Assembly (NCBI RefSeq): GCF_001428335.1
Contig: NZ_LMSG01000004.1
Location: 25,438 to 89,437, forward strand
DNA length: 64,000 nt
Direction of reading: 5' to 3'
Origin: Arthrobacter sp. Soil762
Lineage (GTDB): Bacteria > Actinomycetota > Actinomycetes > Actinomycetales > Micrococcaceae
Positions within the stretch are counted from its first letter, which is position 1. Every line of letters starts with the position of its first letter. A program made the translations under genes and the position numbers. Positions 1-8,103 of the stretch are shown piece after piece. The notes beneath the pieces are model-generated. The model saw only the letters and a program-made list of their open reading frames with translations. It made no database searches and was not told the DNA's origin.

Positions 1-143
1 CCCAGCGCTCCCGTGCCGAAGTACGTGGAGGACAGCACGATGGGCGGGTTGACGGGCTCGTCCCGCTCACGCGGCGGCCGGCCGGCGGCAACCACCACGG
101 TTTCGGCCGACAGGGACGCTGCATACTGTTCCGAGAGACTCAT
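1..143 (-). CDS. Trans-sulfuration PLP enzyme (cystathionine gamma-synthase-like), N-terminus only
   Basis: The window opens inside this minus-strand gene, so only about 47 N-terminal residues are visible. They read MSLSEQYAASLSAETVVVAA, followed by a segment with PVNPPIVLSSTYF. The 'hagR...PvnPPIvlSsTy' pattern is the usual N-terminus of the Cys/Met metabolism PLP family (MetB/MetC/MetZ). These enzymes make or cleave cystathionine or homocysteine in the cytoplasm. Substrate cannot be decided because the PLP lysine and active-site loops lie outside the window. The gene is divergent from tmk, with 53 bp between the starts. Confidence 0.7.
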   Translation of the reverse strand, partial: MSLSEQYAASLSAETVVVAAGRPPRERDEPVNPPIVLSSTYFGTGAL

Positions 144-196
144 GGAGAAAGCGTACTTGGACGTGCAGCGGCTCCCGAAGTCGGTAGTCTAGACCA

Positions 197-853
197 GTGA
201 CCACCAACAGCCCTGGACTTTTCATCGCCTTCGAGGGCGGCGACGGCGCCGGCAAGTCCACCCAGGCGGCCCGTCTTGCCGAGGCTCTGGAAACACGTGG
301 CCTGACAGTCCTGCGGACCCGCGAACCCGGCGGGACGCCCATTGGCGAAAAACTGCGTTCCCTGGTCCTGGACCATGGCCACGGCCACATCGACGCCCAC
401 ACCGAGGCACTCATCTTTGCTGCCTCCCGCGCGGCCCATGCCAGCCAGGTGATCCGCCCGGCACTGGAACGCGGCGAGGTTGTCCTGACGGACCGCTACA
501 TTGATTCGTCCGTGGCGTACCAAGGGGCCGGCCGCGATCTGGGTGCCGACGCCGTGCGTACCCTCAACGAATGGGCGACGTCCGGGCTGCAGCCCGACCT
601 CACGGTGTTGCTGGACGTGGACCCCGCTGACGGCCGCCGCCGCCGCACAGCCGGCGACGCCGCCGAAGACCGCCTTGAGTCAGAGGCCGATGAGTTCCAT
701 TCAACAATCCGAGGGGCGTTCCTCGAACTGGCCTCCAGCCGGCCGGATACGTATCTGGTCCTGCCGGCGGAGCTGCCCGTCAACGAACTGGCCGCGCTGA
801 TCCTCACCCGCGTTGATGCCTTGCTCGCGTCTGCAGGCCAGGGCGCCGCATGA
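197..853 (+). CDS. tmk: Thymidylate kinase
   Basis: This 218-residue cytoplasmic enzyme phosphorylates dTMP to dTDP for DNA synthesis, and its length is typical of the family. The P-loop EGGDGAGKST is at residues 13-22, the DRY motif lies in VLTDRYIDSSVAYQG, and the DVDP stretch with an arginine-rich LID region follows at about 140-155. The GTG start is chosen because TAGTCT at 185-190 sits exactly 6 nt upstream with no Shine-Dalgarno sequence, which suggests a leaderless transcript. The stop overlaps the holB start by 4 nt (ATGA), so the two genes are probably co-translated. Confidence 0.96.
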   Translation: MTTNSPGLFIAFEGGDGAGKSTQAARLAEALETRGLTVLRTREPGGTPIGEKLRSLVLDHGHGHIDAHTEALIFAASRAAHASQVIRPALERGEVVLTDRYIDSSVAYQGAGRDLGADAVRTLNEWATSGLQPDLTVLLDVDPADGRRRRTAGDAAEDRLESEADEFHSTIRGAFLELASSRPDTYLVLPAELPVNELAALILTRVDALLASAGQGAA

Positions 854-1992
854 CTGTCTGGGACGACCTCCAGGGCCAGCCCGCCGTCGTCGAACAGCTC
901 CGCCTTGCCTCGCGGGGCGAAGGACTGACCCATGCCTGGCTGTTCACGGGCCCGCCCGGATCCGGGCGTTCCAATGCCGCGAAGGCCTTCGCGGCCGCCC
1001 TCAACTGCGATCAGGACGACGTGGCCAGGCGCGGCTGCGGGGAGTGTCCCGCCTGCCTGACCATCCTCGGCGAGACCCATTCGGACGTGACGTACGTCAG
1101 GACCGAGAAGGTCACCATCACCATCGATGAAGCCCGCGATCTGGTGTCCAAGGCGGGCAACCGGCCGTCGTCCGGGCGCTGGCGGATCATTGTGGTGGAA
1201 GACGCCGACCGCATGGCCGAGCGGACCACCAATGTGCTGCTGAAGGCCATCGAGGAACCCACGCCGCGGACCATCTGGATGCTGTGCGCACCGTCGCCCG
1301 CTGACGTCCTGGTGACCATCCGTTCGCGCTGCAGGGCCGTGGCCCTGCGGCTGCCGCCGGCCGCCGACGTCGCCACTTTGCTCGTGAAGCGCGACGGCGT
1401 GGACCCGGCACTCGCCGAACGCGCTGCCCGCGCGGCGCAAAGCCATGTGGGGATCGCCCGCCGGCTGGCGCGGGACCCCGAGGCAAGGGAACGCCGGCTG
1501 GAAACGGTGAGGTTCCCCCTGGGTCTGCGCGGCGTGACCGCAGCGGTGATGATGGCGGACAAGCTCGTGAAGATCGCCACCGCCGAAGCCAACAGTTCCA
1601 ATGAAGAGCGCGACGCCGCCGAGAAGGCTGCGCTGCTGGCCACCCTGGGTGCCCCGGAGTCAGGGACGCTCCCGCCGACCATGCGCAGCCAGGTCAGGCA
1701 GCTTGAAGACGACCAGAAACGACGGGCCAAGCGATCCATCACGGACTCGCTGGACCGGACGTTGACGGACCTCCTGTCGTTCTACCGGGATGTGCTGATC
1801 ATCCAGCTCGGGAACGCCGTGGAGCTGGTAAACGTTGAGCTCAGGGGTGAGCTGGAGGAATTCGCCGCCCGGTCTGCCCCGGAGACCACCCTCGCCCGCA
1901 TGGACGCCATCAACAAAGCCCGCCAACGCATCACCACCACCAACGTTGCACCGCTGTTGACCATTGAGTCCATGGCCGCCAGCCTGATCTAG
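850..1992 (+). CDS. holB: DNA polymerase III clamp-loader subunit delta'
   Basis: This 380-residue clamp-loader subunit belongs to the complex that loads the sliding clamp at the replication fork. The P-loop position reads GPPGSGRSN, with arginine replacing the lysine, as is usual for the non-ATPase delta' subunit. A four-cysteine zinc module follows (C in LNCD, then GCGECPAC). DADRM and the sensor region 'TTNVLLKAIEEPTPRT' are present. It overlaps tmk by 4 nt, the conserved actinobacterial tmk-holB arrangement. Confidence 0.94.
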   Translation: MTVWDDLQGQPAVVEQLRLASRGEGLTHAWLFTGPPGSGRSNAAKAFAAALNCDQDDVARRGCGECPACLTILGETHSDVTYVRTEKVTITIDEARDLVSKAGNRPSSGRWRIIVVEDADRMAERTTNVLLKAIEEPTPRTIWMLCAPSPADVLVTIRSRCRAVALRLPPAADVATLLVKRDGVDPALAERAARAAQSHVGIARRLARDPEARERRLETVRFPLGLRGVTAAVMMADKLVKIATAEANSSNEERDAAEKAALLATLGAPESGTLPPTMRSQVRQLEDDQKRRAKRSITDSLDRTLTDLLSFYRDVLIIQLGNAVELVNVELRGELEEFAARSAPETTLARMDAINKARQRITTTNVAPLLTIESMAASLI

Positions 1993-2013
1993 CACCTACT
2001 AGGAGACCGCTCG

Positions 2014-3579
2014 ATGACTGCACGCCCCCTGCCCGCACGCTCCCGATCCCTGGTGATTGGGCTGCGGGCTGCCGGCGCCCTGATCCTGGCCCTGACGCTG
2101 GCCTCGTGCGGCCTCTTTGGCGGGGACACCCCGGACGCGGCCCCCGCTACGGCGAAGGCAGACCCTGCTATCGTGGCGTCCGCGCCCGCCGGCTTGGACA
2201 CCTTCTACGCCCAGGAGGTTGTGTGGGAGCCCTGCGAAAACGGCTTCCAGTGCGCCAAGGTCACCGTGCCGATGGACTACGCGAAGCCGGACGGCGACAC
2301 GATCCAGATAGCTGCGCTGCGGGCTCCCAGCACGGGCAAGAAAACCGGCACCCTGCTGGTCAACCCGGGCGGTCCGGGCGGGTCCGGCTACGACTTCGTC
2401 AAGGATGCGGCCGGAACGCACTTCCCGCAGTCTGTCCGGGCCAACTATGACCTGGTGGGCTTTGATCCTCGGGGCGTCAAACGCTCCGCCCCTGTTACGT
2501 GCCTGACGGATGCCGAACGGGACGCGTCCCGGGCAAAGGTCTACGCACTGGATACCGATGCAGGGCTTGCCGCCGCTTTGACCGATAACAAGGCCATCGC
2601 CGCGCAGTGCGCCGCCAAGACGGGTCCGGTACTGGGCCACGTCGACACGGTCAGCGCTGCCAAGGACCTGGACATCCTGCGGGCTGTGGTCAATGACTCG
2701 AAGCTCAATTACCTGGGGTACTCCTACGGCACGTTCCTTGGTTCCACCTACGCCTCGCTGTTCCCGGACAACGTGGGCCGTATGGTCCTGGATGGCGCCC
2801 TGGATCCGTCCATCAGCAACGAGGAGCTGACCAGCGGCCAGGCCGTGGCTTTCGAAAAAGCCATCAGGGCCTACGTGGCCAGTTGCCAGCAGGAATCCTC
2901 GTGTCCGCTCAGCGGGAACGTGGACAGCGGAGTCCAGCAGATCCGCGACCTCATCACCGCCGTCCAGAACACACCTTGGCAGGCCAAGGACGGCCGCCTG
3001 GTGAACGCCACGATGTTCGTCAGCGGCCTCATCACTCCGCTGTATAACGACCAGAGCTGGCCCGCCCTGACCCAGGCCCTCGAAGCTGCACTGAACGGTG
3101 ATGCCAGCCTGATGCTCCGTCTGGCGGACCTCGGCGCTGACCGCGGCGCCGACGGGAAGTACACGTCCAACTCCACCTTCGCCTTCGGCGCCATCAACTG
3201 CCTGGACTACCCCATGGTGTCCGATACTGCCGCCATGCGCGCGGAACAGCAACAGCTTATGCAGGCCTCCCCCACCCTGGGCTACTTCTTCGCCTACGGC
3301 GGCACCAACTGTGTGGACTGGCCGTACAAGAACCTGCGGACTCCCGCCCCGGTGGAATACACCGGCGACGCTCCCATCGTGGTTGTCGGAACCACCGGCG
3401 ACCCTGCCACCCCGGTGGAATGGGCCGCATCCCTACGCAAACAGCTGGGCAACGCCTCCCTGCTGACCTGGCAGGGAGAGGGCCACACCGCCTACGGCCG
3501 GGCCAACAGCTGCCTCGAAGACGCCGTGGACAAGTACCTTGTGGACGGAACTGTTCCCGCCGACAACACCGTCTGCTGA
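2014..3579 (+). CDS. Secreted lipoprotein alpha/beta hydrolase with TAP-like C-terminus
   Basis: This 521-residue exported lipoprotein has a signal segment ending in a lipobox (LTLASC, Cys at about 32), so it is probably anchored to the outer face of the membrane. The alpha/beta-hydrolase fold shows the oxyanion region NPGGPGGSG, nucleophile elbow GYSYG (Ser237), an aspartate in GTTGDPATP and the histidine in GEGHTAYG. This matches the tripeptidyl aminopeptidase-like (SlpD/SlpE, TAP C-terminal) family, which removes short peptides from N-termini. The substrate is unknown. A strong SD (AGGAGA) precedes ATG, and it lies 21 nt after holB. Confidence 0.88.
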   Translation: MTARPLPARSRSLVIGLRAAGALILALTLASCGLFGGDTPDAAPATAKADPAIVASAPAGLDTFYAQEVVWEPCENGFQCAKVTVPMDYAKPDGDTIQIAALRAPSTGKKTGTLLVNPGGPGGSGYDFVKDAAGTHFPQSVRANYDLVGFDPRGVKRSAPVTCLTDAERDASRAKVYALDTDAGLAAALTDNKAIAAQCAAKTGPVLGHVDTVSAAKDLDILRAVVNDSKLNYLGYSYGTFLGSTYASLFPDNVGRMVLDGALDPSISNEELTSGQAVAFEKAIRAYVASCQQESSCPLSGNVDSGVQQIRDLITAVQNTPWQAKDGRLVNATMFVSGLITPLYNDQSWPALTQALEAALNGDASLMLRLADLGADRGADGKYTSNSTFAFGAINCLDYPMVSDTAAMRAEQQQLMQASPTLGYFFAYGGTNCVDWPYKNLRTPAPVEYTGDAPIVVVGTTGDPATPVEWAASLRKQLGNASLLTWQGEGHTAYGRANSCLEDAVDKYLVDGTVPADNTVC

Positions 3580-3610
3580 GGAGTTCTGCTGAGCTGTTTC
3601 GGCGCCCATT

Positions 3611-3640
3611 TTGACCCGGGCGCAGGGACTCTATTACAGT
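3611..3640 (+). promoter_or_regulatory. Probable promoter of tRNA-Thr
   Basis: TTGACC at 3611-3616 and TACAGT at 3635-3640 are separated by 18 bp, about 46 bp upstream of the mature tRNA 5' end. Assigned by consensus match and position only. Confidence 0.5.
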
Positions 3641-3686
3641 TGACTCTTGCATGAACCGCCCGGTTACGCCGGGCCAATTATGCGGT

Positions 3687-3759
3687 GCTTCCTTAGCTCA
3701 GTCGGTAGAGCGTTTCACTCGTAATGAAAAGGTCATCAGTTCGATTCTGATAGGAAGCT
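3687..3759 (+). tRNA. tRNA-Thr (anticodon CGT)
   Basis: A 73-nt cloverleaf. The acceptor stem GCTTCCT/AGGAAGC is perfect. Anticodon stem TTTCA/TGAAA encloses loop CTCGTAA with CGT at 3720-3722, and T-stem ATCAG/CTGAT encloses TTCGATT. It reads ACG codons. The CCA end is not encoded. Confidence 0.96.
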
Positions 3760-3766
3760 CGGGATA

Positions 3767-3808
3767 AACCCCGTATTGTCGCTGATTTCGACGATGATAC
3801 GGGGTTTT
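3767..3808 (+). terminator. Rho-independent terminator after tRNA-Thr
   Basis: Arms AACCCCGTAT (3767-3776) and ATACGGGGTT (3797-3806) form a 10-bp stem followed by a T run. It begins 8 nt after the tRNA. Confidence 0.8.
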
Positions 3809-3922
3809 TCGCTGGTTAAGCCCTCCGACAGCCCGCCGCATTGAGCTGGGCCGCCGACGGCAGTTTCCCTGTGGTCCACCGAAATTCATCCTGCCGTCAT
3901 CTTCCACTGCTAATGTCCGGCC

Positions 3923-4825
3923 ATGGACGAACTATTGCTGGTACCGGGTTCTGCCGCTGCACGTGATCTGTCGAACCGGGCGGGGTACGACGTCGACTTC
4001 CTGGGTGTACAGGTTCCTGTGCCGATTCTGGCCGACACGAAAACGATCCTGCTGCCCTACACCCACTTCTCGGTGCTCATGCGGCTGGACAAGCGCCTGG
4101 CCGCCGTCACGGCCCTCGGCATCGACGGGGAGAAGCTGATGGATCTGGACCGATCCGGGATCCAATGGCAGCTGGATCCAAGGTTGGCCGAGGACCAGCA
4201 GACCGGCGAGCAGCTCTACGCCCGGAACAACCTTGATAGGGGCCACCTGGTCCGGCGCGCCTCAGCCGTCTGGGGTGATACCCGGCAGGAGGCCGCCCAA
4301 GCGAATGAGGACACGTTCCACTACACGAACGCCGTGCCCCAGGCTGCGAAGTTCAACCAGAGCCTGGACCTGTGGCTCGGGTTGGAGGCCTACCTGCTGG
4401 AGCATGCCGCCGACCACGGCCGGCGGCTGATCGTGTTCACCGGGCCCATCTTCGGGGACAACGACCCCGTGTACCGCGGCGTGGACATTCCGCTGCTGTT
4501 CTTCAAGGTCGCCGCATTCCTCCAGGACGGGGAGCTTTCGGCCACCGGCTACATCGTGGACCAGACACCACAGCTGGCCGACCTGCCCGACGTGCCCCGC
4601 CCGGGCGCCGTGGACGACGAGGCCCCGCCCCTGGGCCCGTTCCGGACTTTTCAGGTTCCCATCCGCGATATCGCAGCCGTCACCGGCCTGGATCTGGACC
4701 AGCTCGTGGCCGTTGACCGGATGCCCATCGCCGCAGAACTACCCACCGCACGGGTGAGGTCGACGTGGCGGACGCTCATGTCTCCGGAGGACCTGGACCT
4801 GGACTTCGATCTGAACGGAGACTAG
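3923..4825 (+). CDS. DNA/RNA non-specific endonuclease (NUC1 family)
   Basis: A 300-residue protein of the beta-beta-alpha-metal NUC1/endonuclease G type, which cuts DNA and RNA using one metal ion. The signature is in NNLDRGHLVRRA, with the catalytic His in DRGH at about residue 110. The downstream NEDTFHYTNAVPQ and the Asn in KFNQSLDLWLGLE match the metal-ligand region. I see no signal peptide, so either it acts in the cytoplasm or export is unconventional. TAATGT lies 6 nt before the ATG with no SD (leaderless type). Its 3' end overlaps the convergent lipoprotein gene by 4 nt. Confidence 0.85.
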   Translation: MDELLLVPGSAAARDLSNRAGYDVDFLGVQVPVPILADTKTILLPYTHFSVLMRLDKRLAAVTALGIDGEKLMDLDRSGIQWQLDPRLAEDQQTGEQLYARNNLDRGHLVRRASAVWGDTRQEAAQANEDTFHYTNAVPQAAKFNQSLDLWLGLEAYLLEHAADHGRRLIVFTGPIFGDNDPVYRGVDIPLLFFKVAAFLQDGELSATGYIVDQTPQLADLPDVPRPGAVDDEAPPLGPFRTFQVPIRDIAAVTGLDLDQLVAVDRMPIAAELPTARVRSTWRTLMSPEDLDLDFDLNGD

Positions 4826-5322
4826 AGCCCTGGCGGAACCGTGAGTTCGACCGGCGAAGCTTCCACGGGACCGCCGCACTGGGCCGAGCCGCCAACCCGC
4901 TTCCAGTCCAGGTCGGCTTCCTTCTCGGCGAGGACCTCGCCCGTGGCAGACAGCGCTTTAGCGGTCACGTGGTCAGGAGGGCTCATGCTGACGGTGAACC
5001 GCCAGGTATCGGCGTCGATCCTTTCAGCGTAGAACGGGGCCATGGTGGGCTGGGCTTCCGGGGTGTGCGGAGCCCTGGCATCCAGCGTTGTTGTCACGAC
5101 AATGGGCGGTGCTGCCGTCCCCGGCTCCGGTCGCAACTCCGAACAAGCGCCATCGGCGCACAGCTGCACGGTATCCACATGCGAGACATCACCCGCCAGT
5201 TCAACCGTGATGGAGTTGACCCACCCGATGGCCGGACAGACGTTCGAGCAGCCGGCAACCGGGATGCAGACTGCCAACATCAGAACGGCCGGCCGGACAA
5301 GGAGCCCCCACACTCTTCTCAT
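4822..5322 (-). CDS. Small putative lipoprotein, function unknown
   Basis: A 166-residue predicted lipoprotein with signal MRRVWGLLVRPAVLMLAVC followed by lipobox VAGC, giving a lipidated Cys at about residue 25. The mature part reads as beta-rich (NSITVELAGDVSHVDTVQLC) and contains several further cysteines, suggesting disulfides outside the membrane. I do not recognise the family. Start choice is supported by TAGACT 6 nt upstream of ATG and no SD (leaderless). It converges on the nuclease gene. Confidence 0.75.
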   Translation of the reverse strand: MRRVWGLLVRPAVLMLAVCIPVAGCSNVCPAIGWVNSITVELAGDVSHVDTVQLCADGACSELRPEPGTAAPPIVVTTTLDARAPHTPEAQPTMAPFYAERIDADTWRFTVSMSPPDHVTAKALSATGEVLAEKEADLDWKRVGGSAQCGGPVEASPVELTVPPGL

Positions 5323-5385
5323 GCGGCCAGTCTAGGCGGCACACATACCCTTCGGCTCCGGAGCCCGCCCCCTATGATGGCGAGC

Positions 5386-6369
5386 ATGGATGACAAGGCG
5401 CTGACGGCTATCGCGTTCAAACTGTACGCCCTGCCTATCGAGGAATTTGTGGCCGCCCGGACCGCCGCAGCCAAGGCCGCCGCCGGTTCCGGGAAGGAGC
5501 TCCCGACTGCCGTCAAGGCCTTGCCAAAACCTTCAGCGGCGGCCTGGGCCATCAACATGCTGGCCATCCATGAGCCAGGAGTGCTCGCGCAGCTTGCCGA
5601 ACTCGGCCAACGGATGCGGTCGGCCCAGGCATCCCTCGACGCCGCCGCCCTCCGGGAACTGGCGCGGGAGCGCCGCACCCTGCTGGCGACCGCCGTCGAG
5701 ACCGCCCGCGCTGTTGCTGAACGCCAGGGGCGCAGCATCAGCGCCACCATCGCCGCCGACGTCGAGCGGACCCTGCAGGCGATGACCGCCGACGAAGGTG
5801 CCACTGCCGCCGTCGAAAGCGGACTGCTGGTCCAGTCGCTGTCCGCCGACGGCGTGGACACTGTTGATCTCGATGGGGCCGTAGCGGTGCCCGGGGCCGT
5901 GCCGGCGCCGCTGTCCACCACTACGCAGCTCACTACCAAACAGCCACCGGCGGCTACCGCACCGGAAGAAGAACGGACGACGGCGGAACCCGGCACCCGC
6001 AAACCCGCGGACCAACCGCGCCTCAAGGCTGTCAGGGAGACTCCGCGCCCGGCGTCCCCCTCGGCGCTGGAGAAAGCCAACGCTGCCTTGGGCGAGGCCA
6101 TGGCAGCCGAAGAGGAGTCCGCCCGGCTGGCCGTGGAGCGGCAAAGTCAGCTGGCGGACACGGAGGCCGAAGTCGCGGACCTGACCCGCGAAACACGTGA
6201 GCTCCGCGACCGGCTCAAAGCCGCGGAGGAGCAGCTGGACAGCGCCAGGAAAAACCTGGGCACGGCGGCAGCCGAGGCCAAGCAGGCGGCCCGGGCGGCT
6301 GATAAGGCCAAGCGTTCGGCCATGCTCGCGCAGGAGCGGGTGCTACGCCTGGGCAACACGCGGGACTGA
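5386..6369 (+). CDS. Conserved hypothetical protein with C-terminal coiled coil
   Basis: A 327-residue protein of unknown function. The N-terminus (MDDKALTAIAFKLYALPIEE, then a segment rich in AAAKAAAG) looks folded and alpha-helical. The middle (about 170-225) is Pro/Thr/Ala-rich and probably disordered. The last 100 residues are heptad-like and rich in Glu, Arg and Ala (LADTEAEVADLTRETRELRD), a coiled coil. ATG 5386 is preferred over in-frame ATGs at 5374 and 5377 because TATGAT (5373-5378) lies 7 nt upstream, with TTCGGC 16 bp further up. The reading frame stays open upstream to 4765, but that part is shadow of the lipoprotein gene. Confidence 0.7.
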   Translation: MDDKALTAIAFKLYALPIEEFVAARTAAAKAAAGSGKELPTAVKALPKPSAAAWAINMLAIHEPGVLAQLAELGQRMRSAQASLDAAALRELARERRTLLATAVETARAVAERQGRSISATIAADVERTLQAMTADEGATAAVESGLLVQSLSADGVDTVDLDGAVAVPGAVPAPLSTTTQLTTKQPPAATAPEEERTTAEPGTRKPADQPRLKAVRETPRPASPSALEKANAALGEAMAAEEESARLAVERQSQLADTEAEVADLTRETRELRDRLKAAEEQLDSARKNLGTAAAEAKQAARAADKAKRSAMLAQERVLRLGNTRD

Positions 6370-6408
6370 TGAACGGTTATTGTCAGACCCCGGTTGCAGA
6401 CTGGATCT

Positions 6409-6594
6409 ATGGAAAACCAACTTGCACAGGAATTTCACGTTACATACTTCGACGCCGATTGCGGCCGGATCAACAGTGAAATCTTCGACTCACTGAAGGA
6501 AGCCGAGCGTTTCGCCAACCGGAACTGCGGCACCGAGGAATCGTGGGCCGTCATCGACGCTGTTGCCGTGGGGCAGGCGAGAATCGCCGCCTGA
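6409..6594 (+). CDS. Small hypothetical protein (61 aa)
   Basis: An acidic 61-residue protein beginning MENQLAQEFHVTYFDADCGR and ending in VAVGQARIAA. The composition (AEERFANRNCGTEESWAVI-like segment) suggests a small folded alpha/beta protein. I do not recognise a family. No good SD is visible, and an in-frame TTG at 6394 is an alternative start. It follows the coiled-coil gene by 39 nt in the same direction. Confidence 0.5.
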   Translation: MENQLAQEFHVTYFDADCGRINSEIFDSLKEAERFANRNCGTEESWAVIDAVAVGQARIAA

Positions 6595-6614
6595 GGCTCA
6601 GCCGGAAATACCGC

Positions 6615-7094
6615 TCAGCCGGAACGGCTTTCGGGCTGGCCGCCGGCGGCGGCATCCTCGGCGAGCCGGCGTTCGGCGTCGGCCACCTGCTCAAAGACTG
6701 ATTCCGCGCGGCGCCGTACCGAGGCCGCCCCCACCGGCACCGGACCGACGGCGAGCCGCAGCATGGCGGCAGCCTCGGCAGTGGTGGCCAGTGAATTGCC
6801 TGCCTTCGACAGCGACCGGTGCACACCGGCCAGGTCGCCAGGAATGTCCAGCCCCTCGCTGGGCGAACGTCGCTGGGCCTCGACGCAAACAACACGGACA
6901 CGTTCGAGGAGCCCCGCCAGCTCGTTCGCGACTCCCACGAGTTCCGCATAAAGCTGCTCGTCCTCGACACCTTCGAGGACCTGGTGATAGCGGTCCAGGC
7001 CACGGTGGAAACGATCGTTGGCACGGCGCCAAAGGCCCTTGCCCAGCTCAGCATCGTCCTTGCGCCCTTGGCGGGCGGCAGTAAAGAATCCCAC
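6615..7094 (-). CDS. Conserved actinobacterial hypothetical protein, next to bpa
   Basis: A 159-residue, strongly alpha-helical protein beginning MGFFTAARQGRKDDAELGKG, with no signal or membrane segment. Repeated helices such as LYAELVGVANELAGLLERVR suggest a helical bundle. Function is unknown. It starts with GTG 8 nt downstream of the bpa stop codon and is probably co-transcribed with it, so a role near the proteasome or protein quality control is possible but only by association. Confidence 0.65.
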   Translation of the reverse strand: MGFFTAARQGRKDDAELGKGLWRRANDRFHRGLDRYHQVLEGVEDEQLYAELVGVANELAGLLERVRVVCVEAQRRSPSEGLDIPGDLAGVHRSLSKAGNSLATTAEAAAMLRLAVGPVPVGAASVRRRAESVFEQVADAERRLAEDAAAGGQPESRSG

Positions 7095-7102
7095 GCAGGA
7101 AC

Positions 7103-7783
7103 CTAGAGGTACTGACCGGGACCGTGGTCCGGGTCCTCCGGCCGGCCTGACGGCACCGGACCGGAATGCTGGCCGGCGGCGGCCCTCTGCGGCTCGCCGT
7201 TCTCCCCGATCACCACACCCGGGGCGATCATGGTGCCTGGCGGAAGCTGCCTCAGGTGCATCTGCGCGGCGGCCTGCTCCCGTGCCGCGTGCTGGGCGGC
7301 GATGGCCGTCTGGATCCCGTGGAAGAGGCCTTCAAGCCACCCCACCAGCTGCGCCTGGGCGATCCGAAGCTCCGCGTCCGACGGCGTGGCGTTCTCCGGG
7401 AAAGGCAGGCTGATCCGTTCCAGTTCTTCAACGAGCTCCGGGGCCAGGCCGTCCTCCAGCTCCTTGATGGAACGTTCGTGGATCTCGGCGAGGCGTTCGC
7501 GCGCGGCGTCGTCCAGCGGTGCCGACTTAACCTCTGCCAGGAGCTGCCGGATCATGGTGCCGATCCGCATGACTTTCGCAGGCTCGTCCACAAGATCCTG
7601 CAGGTTGCTGCCCTTGGCCTTGCCCCCGAGTGACCTGCTCGACGCCGCCGGGCCGGTAGTGGCCGGACCTGCAGCGCCGGCTCCAGCCGGGATGGGCACA
7701 GCCGGCATGGCCGGTTCGCCGTTGTCGAGGGTCCTGCCCTCAACGGGGACATCATCAGGCTGAGTGTCTGTCGGATCGCTCAT
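7103..7783 (-). CDS. bpa: Bacterial proteasome activator Bpa (DUF2587)
   Basis: A 226-residue homologue of mycobacterial Bpa/PafE, the ATP-independent ring that opens the 20S proteasome gate and feeds unfolded proteins. The helical core is recognisable (KVMRIGTMIRQLLAEVKSAP, then ELVEELERISLPFP and LVGWLEGLFHGIQTAI). The protein ends in GQYL, the C-terminal motif that docks into the proteasome alpha ring. The N-terminal 50 residues and a Pro/Gly-rich segment before the tail are low complexity. This implies that a 20S proteasome is encoded elsewhere in the genome. Confidence 0.88.
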   Translation of the reverse strand: MSDPTDTQPDDVPVEGRTLDNGEPAMPAVPIPAGAGAAGPATTGPAASSRSLGGKAKGSNLQDLVDEPAKVMRIGTMIRQLLAEVKSAPLDDAARERLAEIHERSIKELEDGLAPELVEELERISLPFPENATPSDAELRIAQAQLVGWLEGLFHGIQTAIAAQHAAREQAAAQMHLRQLPPGTMIAPGVVIGENGEPQRAAAGQHSGPVPSGRPEDPDHGPGQYL

Positions 7784-7899
7784 GCGTTCATACTCTCACG
7801 AGCCGAGGACGGGCAGTCCAGTTGAGGAAGCAGTCCAGTTGAGGAGGCAGTCCAGTTGATGAAGCCGGCCAGCCGGTGAAGGCTGGCCGGCCGACAGCG

Positions 7900-8103
7900 T
7901 CAGCAGCACCGGCCCTGCGGGTTGGAATCCTGGCGGTCCGTCCGGTCGCGCCAGAACTCGCGTTCCGTCAGTGGCGGCTCCCCGTGTCCGGCCGCGTGGT
8001 GGTGCTCCAGGTACTTGGCGTACGCATCAGCACCGAGCACGCCGCCGAGGTACCGGGCGAAACCCCGGAACCCAGTTGCCACCGCGGCCAGACCGGGGCT
8101 CAT
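7900..8103 (-). CDS. YbdD/YjiX-family small protein
   Basis: A 67-residue protein of the YbdD/YjiX (DUF466) family: FRGFARYLGGVLGADAYAKY, then HHHAAGHGEPPLTEREFWRD. This family almost always follows CstA and is thought to assist or tune the transporter. The start is fixed by a 4-nt ATGA overlap with the cstA stop. Three consecutive histidines and a C-terminal RCC are visible. Their role is unknown. Confidence 0.9.
   Translation of the reverse strand: MSPGLAAVATGFRGFARYLGGVLGADAYAKYLEHHHAAGHGEPPLTEREFWRDRTDRQDSNPQGRCC

Noticed and set aside
4765..5385. Upstream in-frame extension of the coiled-coil protein
   Set aside because: It overlaps the lipoprotein gene and lacks a promoter, whereas a perfect -10 spacing fixes the start at 5386.
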